The position numbers were made by a program, and so were the translations under genes. The notes under the pieces were generated by a model. It worked only from the letters and a program-made list of their open reading frames with translations. It had not been told where the DNA came from and did not search any database. Below are positions 55,195 through 64,000 of a DNA stretch of 64,000 bases, piece after piece (the first letter of the stretch is position 1; the number at the start of each line of letters is the position of its first letter). Source of the stretch: an uncultured Burkholderiales bacterium (GTDB taxonomy: Bacteria; Pseudomonadota; Gammaproteobacteria; Burkholderiales; Burkholderiaceae_C); assembly GCA_903838355.1 (NCBI GenBank), contig CAILYC010000059.1:117146-181145 (forward strand), read 5' to 3'.

Positions 55195-56420
55195 AAAAAT
55201 CAAAATCGCATCCCCCTTATAAACCTTTTAAGGCCATCAAGGCTGGCAAGGCTGGCAAGGCTGGCAAGGCAGCCAGTGTCGCGCCCCATCAAGACCGGGG
55301 CGTGCAGCACTCGCCAGTCCTTCTTGATGTCCACGGACTTGAACTCGGCAAAATCGACCGCGTTCGCCTGACCCATCCGCTGACAGGCGGAGTGATTTTA
55401 TTTGGCCGCAACTTTCACGACAAAGCTCAACTCAGCGCGTTGTGTGCCAGCATTCGCGAGGTCAAGCCCGATGCCCTCATTTGCGTAGACCAAGAAGGCG
55501 GGCGCGTGCAGCGCTGTAAAACCGATGGCTTCACACCTCTGCCCGCCATGGCCATGCTGGGTCTGGCTTGGCACCAAAGCGTTCGCGCCGGCGAATCTTT
55601 GACGGGCTTGTCGGCCCTGAGCGCCACCTCCATGGCCTGGGCCACGGGGTATGTCATGGCCAGCGAGTTGCGCGCCTGTGGGGTGGACTTGAGTTTTGCG
55701 CCAGTTTTGGACTTGAACCATGCAGAGAGTTGCGTCATTGGAGACCGTGCCTTTGACCGAGACCCAAGAGTGGTGAGCCTCTTGGCGCAAAGCATCATGC
55801 ACGGCATGCGAGATGCGGGCATGGCCAACTGTGGCAAGCACTTTCCGGGTCACGGCTTTGTGCGTGCCGATTCACACGTGGATATGCCCGTTGACAGCAG
55901 GACTTTGGCGAACATCGCCGCTGACGACATGCTCCCCTACGGTGTTTTGTCGGGCAGTTTGATGTCCATCATGCCCGCCCACGTGATCTACCCCAAGGTG
56001 GACTCGCGGGCTTGTGGTTTTTCCAGCCGCTGGCTGCAAGAGGTCTTGCGCGAAACGCTGGGGTTCACCGGTGCCATTGTGAGCGATGACTTGTCCATGC
56101 AAGGTGCGCGAGAAATTGATGGACAGCCTTGCAGTTTTGCCCAGGCCGCCGTGCAGGCCTTGAATGCGGGCTGTGACTTGCTGCTGCTGTGCAACCAAAG
56201 TGTGGTGGCCAAGGGGGCAAAGGCCAACGACACCTTGGAGCATTTTTTGGCTGAGTTGACGCGCGCACTCTTGCGTGGCGAATGGGTGGCGAGCGAAGAG
56301 AGTGAACTGCGCCGCCGTGCTCTGTTGGGTGTGGGCGCGCCAAAAGCTTGGTGGGACTTGGTGCGCGAGCCACGCTACATCCAAGCCTTGGAGTTGTTGG
56401 CGCAAATCCCCAGTCAATAA
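55191..56420 (+). CDS. nagZ: beta-N-acetylhexosaminidase NagZ
   Basis: A cytosolic glycoside hydrolase of family 3 that trims N-acetylglucosamine from peptidoglycan recycling products. 409 residues. Marks: [27 protein letters not shown], the His/Asp dyad loop [18 protein letters not shown] and the nucleophile in [11 protein letters not shown]. The first 27 residues contain the lysine-rich repeat [11 protein letters not shown], encoded by a 9-bp tandem repeat. An ATGA overlap couples it to acpS. Confidence 0.94.
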   Translation: MKKSKSHPPYKPFKAIKAGKAGKAGKAASVAPHQDRGVQHSPVLLDVHGLELGKIDRVRLTHPLTGGVILFGRNFHDKAQLSALCASIREVKPDALICVDQEGGRVQRCKTDGFTPLPAMAMLGLAWHQSVRAGESLTGLSALSATSMAWATGYVMASELRACGVDLSFAPVLDLNHAESCVIGDRAFDRDPRVVSLLAQSIMHGMRDAGMANCGKHFPGHGFVRADSHVDMPVDSRTLANIAADDMLPYGVLSGSLMSIMPAHVIYPKVDSRACGFSSRWLQEVLRETLGFTGAIVSDDLSMQGAREIDGQPCSFAQAAVQALNAGCDLLLLCNQSVVAKGAKANDTLEHFLAELTRALLRGEWVASEESELRRRALLGVGAPKAWWDLVREPRYIQALELLAQIPSQ

Positions 56421-56670
56421 TTACCAAGAGAAATCGATTTTTTAGCCCAATAGCGGTTAGACTGAAGAGGATGGATCAAAGTTCACAATCCCGAGCGCTG
56501 TTGCACGGTGTCGATTGGACTTTGTGATGGGCTGGAGTCTTTTGTCGCATGGAGCGCCTCTAGCGCTCGTGCCCAGGCCAGTCAAGGGGCAATGCCCCAG
56601 GCCGGTTTGGACATCCCCCAGTCTCTACTTCCTTGATGGAACCTGCTTTTAACCCCTCAAATTGTGAACC

Positions 56671-56874
56671 ATGGCCACACCCAATTACAACTACGAAAAA
56701 AGGCAACGCGAGTTGGCCAAAAAGAAAAAGAAAGAGGAAAAACTCAAAGAGCGTGAAACGCGCAAAGCCGATCCTGCCGATTTTTCACCCTCATCCTCTG
56801 GTTTTGCTGAGGCACCAGTCCGCCCAGAGGGTCACACCAGCCCTGTTGAGCCCGGGCAAGATCCGAAGGTTTAA
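56671..56874 (+). CDS. small conserved Lys-rich hypothetical protein
   Basis: 67 residues, starting MATPNYNYEKRQRELAKKKKKEEKLKERE. The highly basic helical first half is one I recall as a conserved short hypothetical protein in betaproteobacteria; the second half is Ser/Pro-rich and disordered. The function is unknown; nucleic-acid binding would be plausible from charge. The decayed transposon begins just after its stop. A longer overlapping frame from 56633 in another phase is not favoured. Confidence 0.65.
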   Translation: MATPNYNYEKRQRELAKKKKKEEKLKERETRKADPADFSPSSSGFAEAPVRPEGHTSPVEPGQDPKV

Positions 56875-56959
56875 CAGGGTGCGCGGAAATCCTCTGCGTT
56901 AAGGGGGAGGATGAATAGCCCGCACACCGAAGGTGTTTCGGGTTGTCGGCTGTTTGGGT

Positions 56960-57163
56960 GTTTGCTGTTGTTCGATGTTGTTCGATGTCTTGGCGAATGA
57001 TCGCTACCTGAGCGCCATCACACGAGGCTGCAAAATAAGATGGCGACCCTAGCGCGTTGCCCCACAGCTTTTTAGCAACGCTTGGATATTGCTTTTGGCG
57101 AATCCTGCGCCTGAACACGCCTTTGAGACTGTTGACCAAAACCGACACAGAAAGCTTGGGTGG
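56960..57163 (-). pseudogene. tnpA: IS200/IS605 transposase TnpA, 3' fragment
   Basis: The minus-strand frame reads PPKLSVSVLVNSLKGVFRR, then SPSYFAASCDGAQVAI and IRQDIEQHRTT, which matches the C-terminal half of Y1-type TnpA (usually ...VNSLKGV..., SPSYFAAS..., IxQYIEQQ). The N-terminal half with the HUH metal motif is missing. In the tyrosine helix, the expected Tyr (QYIEQ) is Asp (GAC at 56987-56989), so the fragment could not act as a transposase. Confidence 0.8.
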
Positions 57164-57302
57164 GCGGGGTCGTAAGACCACGACGAAACCAGCTTCAGTG
57201 AAGCAAGAACCCACTGAAGTGACCACGCATGAGGTTTCTCATGCGCAGCACCTTAGGAATCCCGGTCTCTTCAGGGCCGGGAGGATGTCAAAGAGTCCCT
57301 AG
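57153..57302 (+). pseudogene. tnpB: IS200/IS605 TnpB, C-terminal tail fragment
   Basis: The plus-strand frame reads LGGRGRKTTTKPASVKQEPT and THEVSHAQHLRNPG, the familiar C-terminal tail of TnpB (OrfB) of IS605-type elements in proteobacteria. The RuvC nuclease core and zinc finger are absent. The frame closes at 57302, inside or beyond the right-end hairpin. Confidence 0.75.
57190..57291 (+). ncRNA. candidate omega-RNA (TnpB guide RNA) scaffold relic
   Basis: Three clean hairpins follow one another: CTTCAGTG/CACTGAAG (57193-57200 with 57212-57219), CGCATGAG-GTTT-CTCATGCG (57226-57245) and CCCGG/CCGGG (57261-57265 with 57277-57281), ending in GGAGGATGTCAA. This layout, overlapping the tnpB 3' end and the right end, is that of an omega-RNA whose guide would be the flanking DNA. 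No TnpB protein gene is in the window. Based on pattern recognition, not on a search. Confidence 0.55.
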
Positions 57303-57365
57303 GGCAGCCCCCTTGGCGCAGTGCTGCAGGTCTGCCCGTGCAGGATCTTGTTGCGCCAAGCCCCT

Positions 57366-58940
57366 TTAATATTCTTTTTTGAGTGCGGGAAATAAAATCA
57401 CATCGCGGATGCTGGCGCTGTCGGTGAGCAGCATCATGAGGCGATCAATCCCGATGCCGCATCCCGCTGTGGGGGGCATGCCATACTCCAAGGCCGTCAC
57501 AAAGTCGTGGTCATAAAACATGGCCTCGTCGTCGCCGGCATCCTTTTGCGCGACTTGGGCGGCAAATCGCGCCGCTTGGTCTTGCGCGTCGTTTAACTCG
57601 CTAAATCCATTGCCAAACTCGCGCCCAGTCACATAAAGCTCAAAGCGTTCGGTGACCTCGGGGCGGGTATCGCTTGCGCGTGCCAAGGGGGAAATTTCAA
57701 CCGGGTGCTCGCAAATGAAGGTGGGCTGCCAGAGTTTTTCTTCAATGGTTTCTTCAAAGTACTTGACTTGCAACCACGACAAGGTGGGGTTTTGGCCCAG
57801 ATCCACACCCAATTTCAAGAGTGCTTGACCCAACACAGTTGCATCGGTGACATGGAGCCCTGGTGGACCGTACTTTTGGATGGCCTCGACGATGGTCAGT
57901 CTCTCAAAAGCTGCCCCCAGGTCCACGGTTTGACCGGCATAAGTGAGGGTGGTGGTCCCCAAGGTCTTCATGGCCACATGGCGAATCAAGTCTTGGGTAA
58001 AGTCCATCAAGTCCAGATAGTTCCAGTAGGCTGCATAGAACTCCATCATGGTGAACTCGGGGTTGTGGCGCACCGACATGCCCTCGTTTCTGAAGTTGCG
58101 GTTGATCTCAAAAACCCGCTCAAATCCACCCACGATCAAGCGTTTTAAATAGAGCTCAGGCGCGATGCGCAAAAACATTTCTTGGTCGAGTGCATTGTGG
58201 TGAGTGATGAAGGGCTTGGCATTGGCCCCGCCTGGAATGGGGTGCAGCATGGGTGTTTCGACTTCCAGGAATTGGTGCTCGAGCATGAAGCTGCGCAAAC
58301 CAGAGACCGCTTTGGAGCGCAACTGAAAGCGCGCGCGCGTGCTCTCGTCCATCATCAAATCAATGTAGCGCTGGCGGTACTTGACCTCTTGGTCTTTCAT
58401 GCCGTGGAATTTGTCGGGCATGGGCCGCAAACTCTTGGTGAGCAAGCGCATCTGCGTGGCATGGACCGAGAGCTCTCCCGTTTTGGTGATGAACAAAGTT
58501 CCCGTGCAGCCCACGATGTCCCCGAGGTCCCAGTGCTTGAATTGCTCGTAGAGCTCTTCTCCCAAGGCTTCCTTGGTGACATAGACCTGCAGGCGCGATG
58601 TGCTGTCTTGCAAAGTCGCAAAACTCGCCTTGCCCATCAAACGCTTGAGCATCATGCGACCGGCCACACTCACTTGGATTTGTTGGGCCTTGAGGGTGTC
58701 GGGTTGTGCCCCGTTGTGCGCTGTGTGCAGCGCGAGTGCGCGGTCTGCGGGCTTGAAGTCATTGGGAAACGCCACCGCGCCACCGGCGGCTTGGGTGTCT
58801 TTGAGGGTTTTGAGTTTGCCCAGGCGCTCGAGCACCAATTGGTTTTCATCAACAGCGGTAAGGGGCAAGTCGGTGCTGCTTTCTTGGCTGTTGCTGCTGC
58901 TGGTGCTGTTGGTGATGTTTGGGGCGGCGTTTCGGGTCAT
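57366..58940 (-). CDS. lysS: lysyl-tRNA synthetase, class II
   Basis: 524 residues. An OB-fold anticodon domain ([21 protein letters not shown]) precedes the class II core: motif 2 [20 protein letters not shown] and motif 3 [13 protein letters not shown]. The N-terminal 45 residues are Ser-rich and variable ([16 protein letters not shown]). It lies between the IS200/IS605 relic and accD, on the same strand as accD and the trp genes. Confidence 0.97.
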   Translation of the reverse strand: MTRNAAPNITNSTSSSNSQESSTDLPLTAVDENQLVLERLGKLKTLKDTQAAGGAVAFPNDFKPADRALALHTAHNGAQPDTLKAQQIQVSVAGRMMLKRLMGKASFATLQDSTSRLQVYVTKEALGEELYEQFKHWDLGDIVGCTGTLFITKTGELSVHATQMRLLTKSLRPMPDKFHGMKDQEVKYRQRYIDLMMDESTRARFQLRSKAVSGLRSFMLEHQFLEVETPMLHPIPGGANAKPFITHHNALDQEMFLRIAPELYLKRLIVGGFERVFEINRNFRNEGMSVRHNPEFTMMEFYAAYWNYLDLMDFTQDLIRHVAMKTLGTTTLTYAGQTVDLGAAFERLTIVEAIQKYGPPGLHVTDATVLGQALLKLGVDLGQNPTLSWLQVKYFEETIEEKLWQPTFICEHPVEISPLARASDTRPEVTERFELYVTGREFGNGFSELNDAQDQAARFAAQVAQKDAGDDEAMFYDHDFVTALEYGMPPTAGCGIGIDRLMMLLTDSASIRDVILFPALKKEY

Positions 58941-58997
58941 GTCGTGTATGGATTGGGTCTAGAGGTGTTGGCGCGGTTGGGGCAAGTCTGCGTTTTT

Positions 58998-59870
58998 TTA
59001 GAGCACCGCCTCGGCGGGTTGTTTGAGCAAGATGGCCAAGCTCGTGGCGATGGTTTTGCGCAAATCGCGGCGATCACAAATGAAGTCCAAGGCCCCTTTG
59101 GTTTGTAAAAACTCCGAGCGTTGAAAGCCTGCTGGCAGGGTCACTCGAACAGTACTCTCAATCACGCGAGGACCCGCAAAACCGATGAGTGCTCTGGGCT
59201 CGGCAATCACCAAGTCACCGAGAAAGGCAAAGCCCGCTGAGACGCCGCCCATGGTGGGGTCCGTGAGCACGCTGATGAAGGGCAGCCCCTTTTTGGCCAA
59301 GCGTGTCAAGGCGACATTGGTTTTGGCCATTTGCATGAGCGAGAGCAGACCCTCTTGCATGCGTGCTCCACCCGTGGCGGTGAAACAAATGAAGGGCACT
59401 TTTTGTTCGATGGCGGTGGTGACAGCGCGCACAAAGCGCTCACCCACGACCGAGCCCATGCTCCCGCCCATGAAATCGAACTCAAAGCAAGCCACCACCA
59501 CATGGATGTCGTGGACACTCCCGCCCATGACGACCAAGGCATCGGTCTCGCCCGTTTGCTCAATCGCCGCCTTCAAGCGTTCGGGGTATTTGCGTGAATC
59601 CTTGAATTTCAACGCGTCCACGGGCAAGACCTCTTGTCCGAGCTCGTAGCGGCCTTGTGGGTCTAAAAAGGCGTCCAAGCGTTTCCTCGCACTCATGCGG
59701 TGGTGGTGGGCACAATTGGGGCAAACATTTTGGTTCTGCTCCAAATCGTTGTTGTACAGCACCGTCTCGCAACTGGGACACTTGATCCACAAGCCCTCGG
59801 GCACGCTGCGCCGGTCGGCCGGATCGGTGTGTTGAATTTTAGGAGGCAATAGTTTCTCTAACCAACTCAT
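58998..59870 (-). CDS. accD: acetyl-CoA carboxylase, carboxyltransferase beta subunit
   Basis: Part of the carboxyltransferase half of acetyl-CoA carboxylase; produces malonyl-CoA for fatty acid synthesis. 290 residues. The zinc ribbon has C31, C34, C50 and C53 (CPSC...CPNC), followed by the crotonase-like carboxyltransferase core ([46 protein letters not shown]). It follows trpA after a 151-base gap, the usual trp-accD order of betaproteobacteria. Confidence 0.97.
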   Translation of the reverse strand: MSWLEKLLPPKIQHTDPADRRSVPEGLWIKCPSCETVLYNNDLEQNQNVCPNCAHHHRMSARKRLDAFLDPQGRYELGQEVLPVDALKFKDSRKYPERLKAAIEQTGETDALVVMGGSVHDIHVVVACFEFDFMGGSMGSVVGERFVRAVTTAIEQKVPFICFTATGGARMQEGLLSLMQMAKTNVALTRLAKKGLPFISVLTDPTMGGVSAGFAFLGDLVIAEPRALIGFAGPRVIESTVRVTLPAGFQRSEFLQTKGALDFICDRRDLRKTIATSLAILLKQPAEAVL

Positions 59871-60051
59871 GGAAGTCTTCCTCTCAAAAAGGGGGCATCG
59901 TTTTGGCCTTCACGGCGTGAGCACCCAAAAACCCAAGTCGTGCGCTGATCAGGAATCAATACCCTTTCACCCAAGCACTCAAGCAACCTGAGCGCTCTGT
60001 GCACTTTCTCGCTCGCATGGCACATTATCCTCTGGCCTGGGAGAAACTCCC

Positions 60052-60900
60052 CTAGTGCGGCGCATCCAATGCCAGGCGAATCGTTTGCAAAAACGCTCCC
60101 AAGCGAACGTCTGCCTGGGCGATGTCGCCGTCTTGAATCAGTTCAATGAGTCGTGTGCCGATCACGACCGCGTCGGCCACCCGAGAGACGGCTTGGGCAC
60201 TTTGCGCATTTCGAATGCCAAAACCCACCCCCACGGGAATGCTCACGTGCTCTCGAATGATGGGCAGCATGCGGTCCACAGCCTGGGTGTCCAAGTTCGC
60301 AGCCCCGGTGATGCCACGCAGCGACACATAGTAGACGTAGCCGCTGGCCACGCGGGCCACGGTGGCCATGCGCTCGGGGGTGCTGGTGGGGGCGAGAAGG
60401 AAGATGAGGTCCATGCCGTGGGACTTGAGGTCTGCAGCGAGCGATACACACTCCTCTGGGGGGTAGTCCACCACCAGCAAGCCGTCGACACCGCTCCAAC
60501 TCGCGTCTCGCACGAACGAGCCCTCACCCTGTCGGCCTTCGTAGTGCTCAATGGGGTTGGCGTATCCCATGAGAACCACGGGGGTGGTGGTGTTGCTCTT
60601 GCGAAATTCGTGCACCATGCGCAGCACCGCAGTGAGATCCACGCCCTGGGCCAGCGCTTTTTCTCCGGCTTTTTGAATGACCGGGCCGTCGGCCATCGGG
60701 TCGCTGAAGGGGACCCCCAGTTCAATGATGTCTGAGCCACTTTGCACGGCCGCATGCATCAAGGGCACGGTCAACGCGGGCGTGGGGAAGCCCGCCATCA
60801 AGTAGGGGATCAAGGCCACTTTCTTCTGGGCCATGAGCGCATCCAAGGTGTGCTTGATGCGCTCGCGCCCGGAGGCGTCTTTTGCGGTGAGCTCGCTCAT
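60052..60900 (-). CDS. trpA: tryptophan synthase alpha chain
   Basis: Cleaves indole-3-glycerol phosphate to indole and glyceraldehyde-3-phosphate. 282 residues from the ATG at 60900. Catalytic residues are E60 ([11 protein letters not shown]) and D71 (MADGP). The phosphate site near [11 protein letters not shown] and the flexible loop [19 protein letters not shown] are present. The start overlaps the trpB stop by four bases; the frame runs on upstream without conserved residues. Confidence 0.97.
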   Translation of the reverse strand: MSELTAKDASGRERIKHTLDALMAQKKVALIPYLMAGFPTPALTVPLMHAAVQSGSDIIELGVPFSDPMADGPVIQKAGEKALAQGVDLTAVLRMVHEFRKSNTTTPVVLMGYANPIEHYEGRQGEGSFVRDASWSGVDGLLVVDYPPEECVSLAADLKSHGMDLIFLLAPTSTPERMATVARVASGYVYYVSLRGITGAANLDTQAVDRMLPIIREHVSIPVGVGFGIRNAQSAQAVSRVADAVVIGTRLIELIQDGDIAQADVRLGAFLQTIRLALDAPH

Positions 60901-62189
60901 GGGGCAACTCCGGAGTGGGAGTGGAAGTCCACAGTTTTCGGGCTCGAGCCTTTGACCTCTTGGCCGCGGCAAGAGGGGCGACAATAAAAATCAGCATGGC
61001 TCAAGTCGGCAACGGTACCGATGTCCTTGTCGCCTCGCCCTGAGAGGTTGACCAAGATGGACTGATCGGTGCTCATGGTTTGGGCCAGTTTCATGGCATA
61101 GGCCACCGCGTGGCTTGATTCCAAGGCGGGAATGATGCCTTCCTTGCGGCACAGGTAGTGAAAGGCGTCCAAGGCCTCTTGGTCGGTGATGCCCACGTAG
61201 CTGGCGCGCTCGATGTCTTTGAGGTAAGCGTGTTCTGGGCCCACGCCAGGATAGTCAAGTCCCGCCGAGATGCTGTGGGTTTCGGTGATTTGACCTTGGT
61301 CGTTTTGCAAGATGTAGGTGCGGTTGCCGTGCAAGACGCCGGGCGAGCCCCTGAGCAAGGAGGCCGAGTGTTTGCCGCTGTCGAGCCCCAGGCCCGCCGC
61401 CTCCACGCCAATGAGGCGGGTGTTCTCAAAACCAATGTAGGGGTGAAAAATCCCCATGGCATTGCTCCCTCCGCCCACACAAGCGACCACGGCATCGGGT
61501 TGGCGACCTTGGTGCATGAAGGGCATTTGTTCGATGCATTCTTTGCCAATCACGCTTTGAAAGTCTCTCACCATCATGGGGTAGGGGTGGGGGCCAGCGA
61601 CCGTGCCGATGATGTAAAACGTGTTGTCCACATGGGTCACCCAGTCGCGCAGGGCTTCATTCAACGCATCCTTCAAGGTCTGCGACCCGCTCGTGACGGG
61701 CACCACGGTGGCGCCTAGGAGTTTCATGCGGTAGACGTTGGGGCTTTGCCGCATCACGTCTTCTTGGCCCATGTAGACCACACACTCCAAGCCGTAGCGC
61801 GCACAGATGGTGGCGGTGGCCACACCGTGCTGACCCGCACCCGTCTCGGCGATGATGCGAGGCTTGCCCATGCGCTTGGCCAGCATCGCTTGGCCGATGG
61901 TGTTGTTGATTTTGTGCGCCCCCGTGTGGTTCAAGTCTTCGCGCTTGAGGTAGATTTGTGCGCCCCCCATCTCTTGACTCATCCGAGCGGCGTGATAAAT
62001 GGGAGACGGTCGCCCGACAAAGTGTTTGAGCTCACTGTGGAATTCCGCCAAAAAGGCTGGTTCGTTTTGGTAGTGCGCGTAGGCCTCAGACAGTTCTTGG
62101 ATGGCATGGGTGAGGGTCTCGCTCACAAAACTGCCACCAAAGCGGCCAAAGTGACCATTGGCATCGGGTTGTTGATAAGAGGTCGTCAT
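60897..62189 (-). CDS. trpB: tryptophan synthase beta chain
   Basis: PLP enzyme that joins indole and serine. 430 residues from the ATG at 62189. The PLP Lys is K93 in [25 protein letters not shown] and [12 protein letters not shown] are conserved. The C-terminus runs about 25-30 residues past the usual end, with [19 protein letters not shown], a Cys-containing tail. It overlaps trpA and lies downstream of trpF with a 70-base gap. Confidence 0.97.
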   Translation of the reverse strand: MTTSYQQPDANGHFGRFGGSFVSETLTHAIQELSEAYAHYQNEPAFLAEFHSELKHFVGRPSPIYHAARMSQEMGGAQIYLKREDLNHTGAHKINNTIGQAMLAKRMGKPRIIAETGAGQHGVATATICARYGLECVVYMGQEDVMRQSPNVYRMKLLGATVVPVTSGSQTLKDALNEALRDWVTHVDNTFYIIGTVAGPHPYPMMVRDFQSVIGKECIEQMPFMHQGRQPDAVVACVGGGSNAMGIFHPYIGFENTRLIGVEAAGLGLDSGKHSASLLRGSPGVLHGNRTYILQNDQGQITETHSISAGLDYPGVGPEHAYLKDIERASYVGITDQEALDAFHYLCRKEGIIPALESSHAVAYAMKLAQTMSTDQSILVNLSGRGDKDIGTVADLSHADFYCRPSCRGQEVKGSSPKTVDFHSHSGVAP

Positions 62190-62259
62190 AGAAAAAAAGA
62201 ATTCCAGTGAAAAAATGGACTGAACTTGTGCTCTGGGGGAGGGTCCTTGAGGGCTTGTA

Positions 62260-62973
62260 TCAAGACGCGGCGTGGTCAGCAAGAGGGCTTTGTGCAGCGC
62301 GAACCGCTTGAACAAATTGACGAATCAGCGCCGGGTCTTTGACACCTCGAGCGCGTTCAACGCCAGAGCTCACATCCAGGCTCAAGCTTTGCACGCGAGG
62401 CGTTAATCGCTGCACCGCCTCTGCCACGTTTTGAGCTGTGAGGCCACCTGAGAGTACCAAATGGGCGTTGATCTTTTCAGGAATCAAGGACCAGTCAAAC
62501 CTTTGTCCACCACCACCGTAACCTGGCACCATGGCATCCAAGAGCAAAGCATGCGCGTTTTTGTACAAGTTCACGTATTCTAAGAGGTCAAAAGCGCTTT
62601 GCTGCCCCAAGCCAGAGGGCTCTGAATGGGCCAGGGGTATTCGAATGGCGCGAATATAGCGCAACCCGGTGAGGCGTGACATCTCTTGACAATAGGCTGG
62701 GCTTTCGTCGCCATGGAACTGCAGCCAAGCGCCGGGCACCGCTTGGGCGGCCGCCAAGATGGAGTCGCGCGAAGCGTTCACCACCAAGAGCACCGGGGAG
62801 ACAAAGGCGGGCAATCGTTTGGCCAACACAGCGGCACGCTCGAGGCTCACCGCCCTGGGGCTTGGCGGGTAGAGCACCAAGCCAATGGCCTGTGCACCGG
62901 CTTGAACGGCGGTGTCGACGTCGAGCTCGGTGGTGAGGCCGCAAATTTTGATGGGGATGTGCAAGGTGTTCAT
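62260..62973 (-). CDS. trpF: phosphoribosylanthranilate isomerase
   Basis: Third step of tryptophan synthesis from anthranilate. 237 residues. The catalytic Cys is C11 in PIKICGLT and the acid is D146 in [35 protein letters not shown] is the phosphate-binding strand. The C-terminal [13 protein letters not shown] is a short extension. Between truA and trpB, as in other Burkholderiales. Confidence 0.96.
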   Translation of the reverse strand: MNTLHIPIKICGLTTELDVDTAVQAGAQAIGLVLYPPSPRAVSLERAAVLAKRLPAFVSPVLLVVNASRDSILAAAQAVPGAWLQFHGDESPAYCQEMSRLTGLRYIRAIRIPLAHSEPSGLGQQSAFDLLEYVNLYKNAHALLLDAMVPGYGGGGQRFDWSLIPEKINAHLVLSGGLTAQNVAEAVQRLTPRVQSLSLDVSSGVERARGVKDPALIRQFVQAVRAAQSPLADHAAS

Positions 62974-63056
62974 CGAAGAAGGGTCGCAGAAAAAATGCCC
63001 GCGTCATCAGGCCCCAAGTGTGCAGTGAGCACGCCGGTCCTGCTGCGCCGTGGCGC

Positions 63057-63968
63057 TCAAAGCCCGACCACCCCCCAATCATACCGCTGATGCAGTATAG
63101 GCAAGCCCCAAATGGGGTCATAGACGGGGCCTAAAAAATACAAGCCATCGGGTGCAAAAGTGGGGGCGCCGGCGCGGCGGTCTTTGGCGCGGATCACCTC
63201 GGCAATCCACTCGGGCTCATGCTCAGTCGTGCCCACTTGGATCAAGCAGCCCACGATGTTGCGAATCATGTGGTGTAAAAACGCATGGGCTTGAATTTCA
63301 AAGCGCAGATAGCCTGGCGCGTGTTGTCTGGGCCCGTCTTGAAGAGGGTCTGAATCCTGGTCATGGCCCTTGCCCTGTCGTTTTTGTCCATGGTGCCCTT
63401 CTTGTGGGCTGCCCCAAGGCATGGAGGGCGCGATGCGCACAATGCGCGCGTGTTCAATGGTTTTGATGGGAGACAAGGCCTGGCACTGTGCTGCACGAAA
63501 CGAGGTGAAGTCGTGTTCCCCCAGCAAATGCTGGCAAGCCGCTTGCATGCGCTCGGTCTCGAGCGGCTGGTGAAACCAGCCCACCCGTTGGTAGGACAAA
63601 CTCGGTCGCACCGGCGAGTCTGATAGCAAATAGGCGTATTTTCTAGCGTGGGCGCTCGCGCGTGCGTGAAACTCTGGCGGTACCACCCGAGCCCACTGGA
63701 CGGCCACATCCCTGGGCAAATAGCGATTGGTGCCACGAACCCAGGAGTTGTTGTCTCGCACCACGGTGGAGTCAAAGTGGACGACTTGCATCACCGCGTG
63801 CACGCCCGAGTCAGTGCGACCTGCGCAATGGGTGCGAATGGGTGTTTGGGTGAATTCTTGCAGGGCTTTTTCAAGCTGGTCTTGCACGGTCTGGCCAGAG
63901 CGTTGGCTTTGCCACCCTTCGTAGGCTTGTCCCGAGTAGCTCAGTCCCAAAGCAATGCGTTGACTCAC
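63057..63968 (-). CDS. truA: tRNA pseudouridine synthase A
   Basis: Modifies U38-40 in the anticodon stem of many tRNAs. 303 residues, starting with a GTG at 63968. The catalytic Asp is D53 in HCAGRTDSGVHAVMQV; the downstream core LSPIKTIEHARIVRI, FEIQAHAFLHHMIRNIVGCL and APTFAPDGLYFLGP is present. A hydrophilic insertion of about 35 residues around residue 188-222 (GHHGQKRQGKGHDQ) makes it longer than usual (about 270). No ribosome site is obvious, so the start is less certain. The last 32 bases of the window precede it and hold nothing recognisable. Confidence 0.94.
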   Translation of the reverse strand: MSQRIALGLSYSGQAYEGWQSQRSGQTVQDQLEKALQEFTQTPIRTHCAGRTDSGVHAVMQVVHFDSTVVRDNNSWVRGTNRYLPRDVAVQWARVVPPEFHARASAHARKYAYLLSDSPVRPSLSYQRVGWFHQPLETERMQAACQHLLGEHDFTSFRAAQCQALSPIKTIEHARIVRIAPSMPWGSPQEGHHGQKRQGKGHDQDSDPLQDGPRQHAPGYLRFEIQAHAFLHHMIRNIVGCLIQVGTTEHEPEWIAEVIRAKDRRAGAPTFAPDGLYFLGPVYDPIWGLPILHQRYDWGVVGL

Positions 63969-64000
63969 AAAAAACGCTTTGAAGGGCTCAGGCGCTTAGC

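Larger units (their letters stand above)
56878..57291. mobile_element. decayed miniature IS200/IS605-family element
   Basis: A relic of about 0.41 kb. It has a left-end hairpin (ATCCTC at 56889-56894 pairing with GAGGAT at 56907-56912), a second hairpin around ACACC-GAA-GGTGT (56924-56936), a minus-strand TnpA 3' fragment, a plus-strand TnpB 3' fragment and a right end with three hairpins. The two genes are divergent in the parent type; here both have lost their 5' halves and are fused near 57153-57163. Outer ends are set by hairpin position and are approximate. Confidence 0.75.

Noticed and set aside
57226..57245. Hairpin CGCATGAG-GTTT-CTCATGCG as a transcription terminator
   Set aside because: No U-run follows; it sits in an omega-RNA-like context instead.
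1..64000. CRISPR arrays, rRNA, tmRNA, RNase P RNA, prophage or integron
   Set aside because: No spaced repeats, rRNA segments or such RNA signatures were seen.

Overview
The window looks like a core chromosomal segment of a betaproteobacterium of the order Burkholderiales, most like the Comamonadaceae. This rests on gene content and order: truA-trpF-trpB-trpA-accD; hemC-hemD-hemX-hemY; a Bug-type solute receptor; and fabF-mucD-lepA-lepB-rnc-era-recO-pdxJ-acpS-nagZ. Genus assignment is not possible from the sequence alone. Coding density is high, many genes overlap by 4 bases (ATGA), and there is no large genomic island, prophage or CRISPR array.

Layout. 1-6.7 kb: the N-terminal part of a 2Fe-2S flavoreductase, a sugar-epimerase-like SDR protein, an Old Yellow Enzyme, a Bug receptor, tRNA-Leu(CAA), cysM-Nudix-tusA, and galU. 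6.8-10.6 kb: valS and a VOC-fold protein. 11-14.7 kb: a stress-type block of rubrerythrin, a heterodisulfide-reductase-like Fe-S protein and DUF3501, followed by yaaA. 14.8-19.5 kb: alpha/beta hydrolase, queF, GST, a DUF167 protein and an OprB-like porin. 19.5-25.5 kb: dinB with an unusual insertion, lldD, argH and a ferredoxin-reductase-type flavoprotein. 25.6-30 kb: haem genes hemC, hemD, hemX and hemY. 30-37 kb: rne, rluC, a HAD phosphatase, a Rieske protein and sppA. 37-45.4 kb: a tetrapyrrole-methylase-fold methyltransferase, maf, then the fatty acid cluster yceD-rpmF-plsX-fabH-fabD-fabG-acpP-fabF. 45.9-56.4 kb: mucD followed by lepA, lepB, rnc, era, recO, pdxJ, acpS and nagZ. 56.6-64 kb: a small Lys-rich protein, a 0.4-kb decayed IS200/IS605 element, then lysS, accD, trpA, trpB, trpF and truA on the minus strand.

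How the genes work together. The fab/plsX/acpP/acpS/accD genes cover initiation, elongation and carrier activation of fatty acid synthesis. lepB, mucD and sppA serve the envelope. rne, rnc, era, lepA, rluC, truA and queF serve RNA maturation and translation. The trp genes carry out the last steps of tryptophan synthesis. cysM with tusA links cysteine and sulfur relay.

Most interesting signals: (1) a miniature IS200/IS605 relic that fuses the 3' ends of tnpA and tnpB, carries a Tyr-to-Asp change at the presumed catalytic tyrosine, and keeps three clean hairpins of an omega-RNA-like right end; (2) the rubrerythrin / Fe-S / DUF3501 module with a perfect 15-bp palindrome upstream; (3) absence of the expected rpoE-rseA-rseB genes between fabF and mucD; (4) a strong intrinsic terminator 43 bases before lepA, with a candidate small RNA and a REP-like palindrome; (5) repeated low-complexity insertions or extensions in DinB, Era, RecO, TruA and NagZ; (6) a tRNA-Leu promoter whose -10 box overlaps the cysM start codon.
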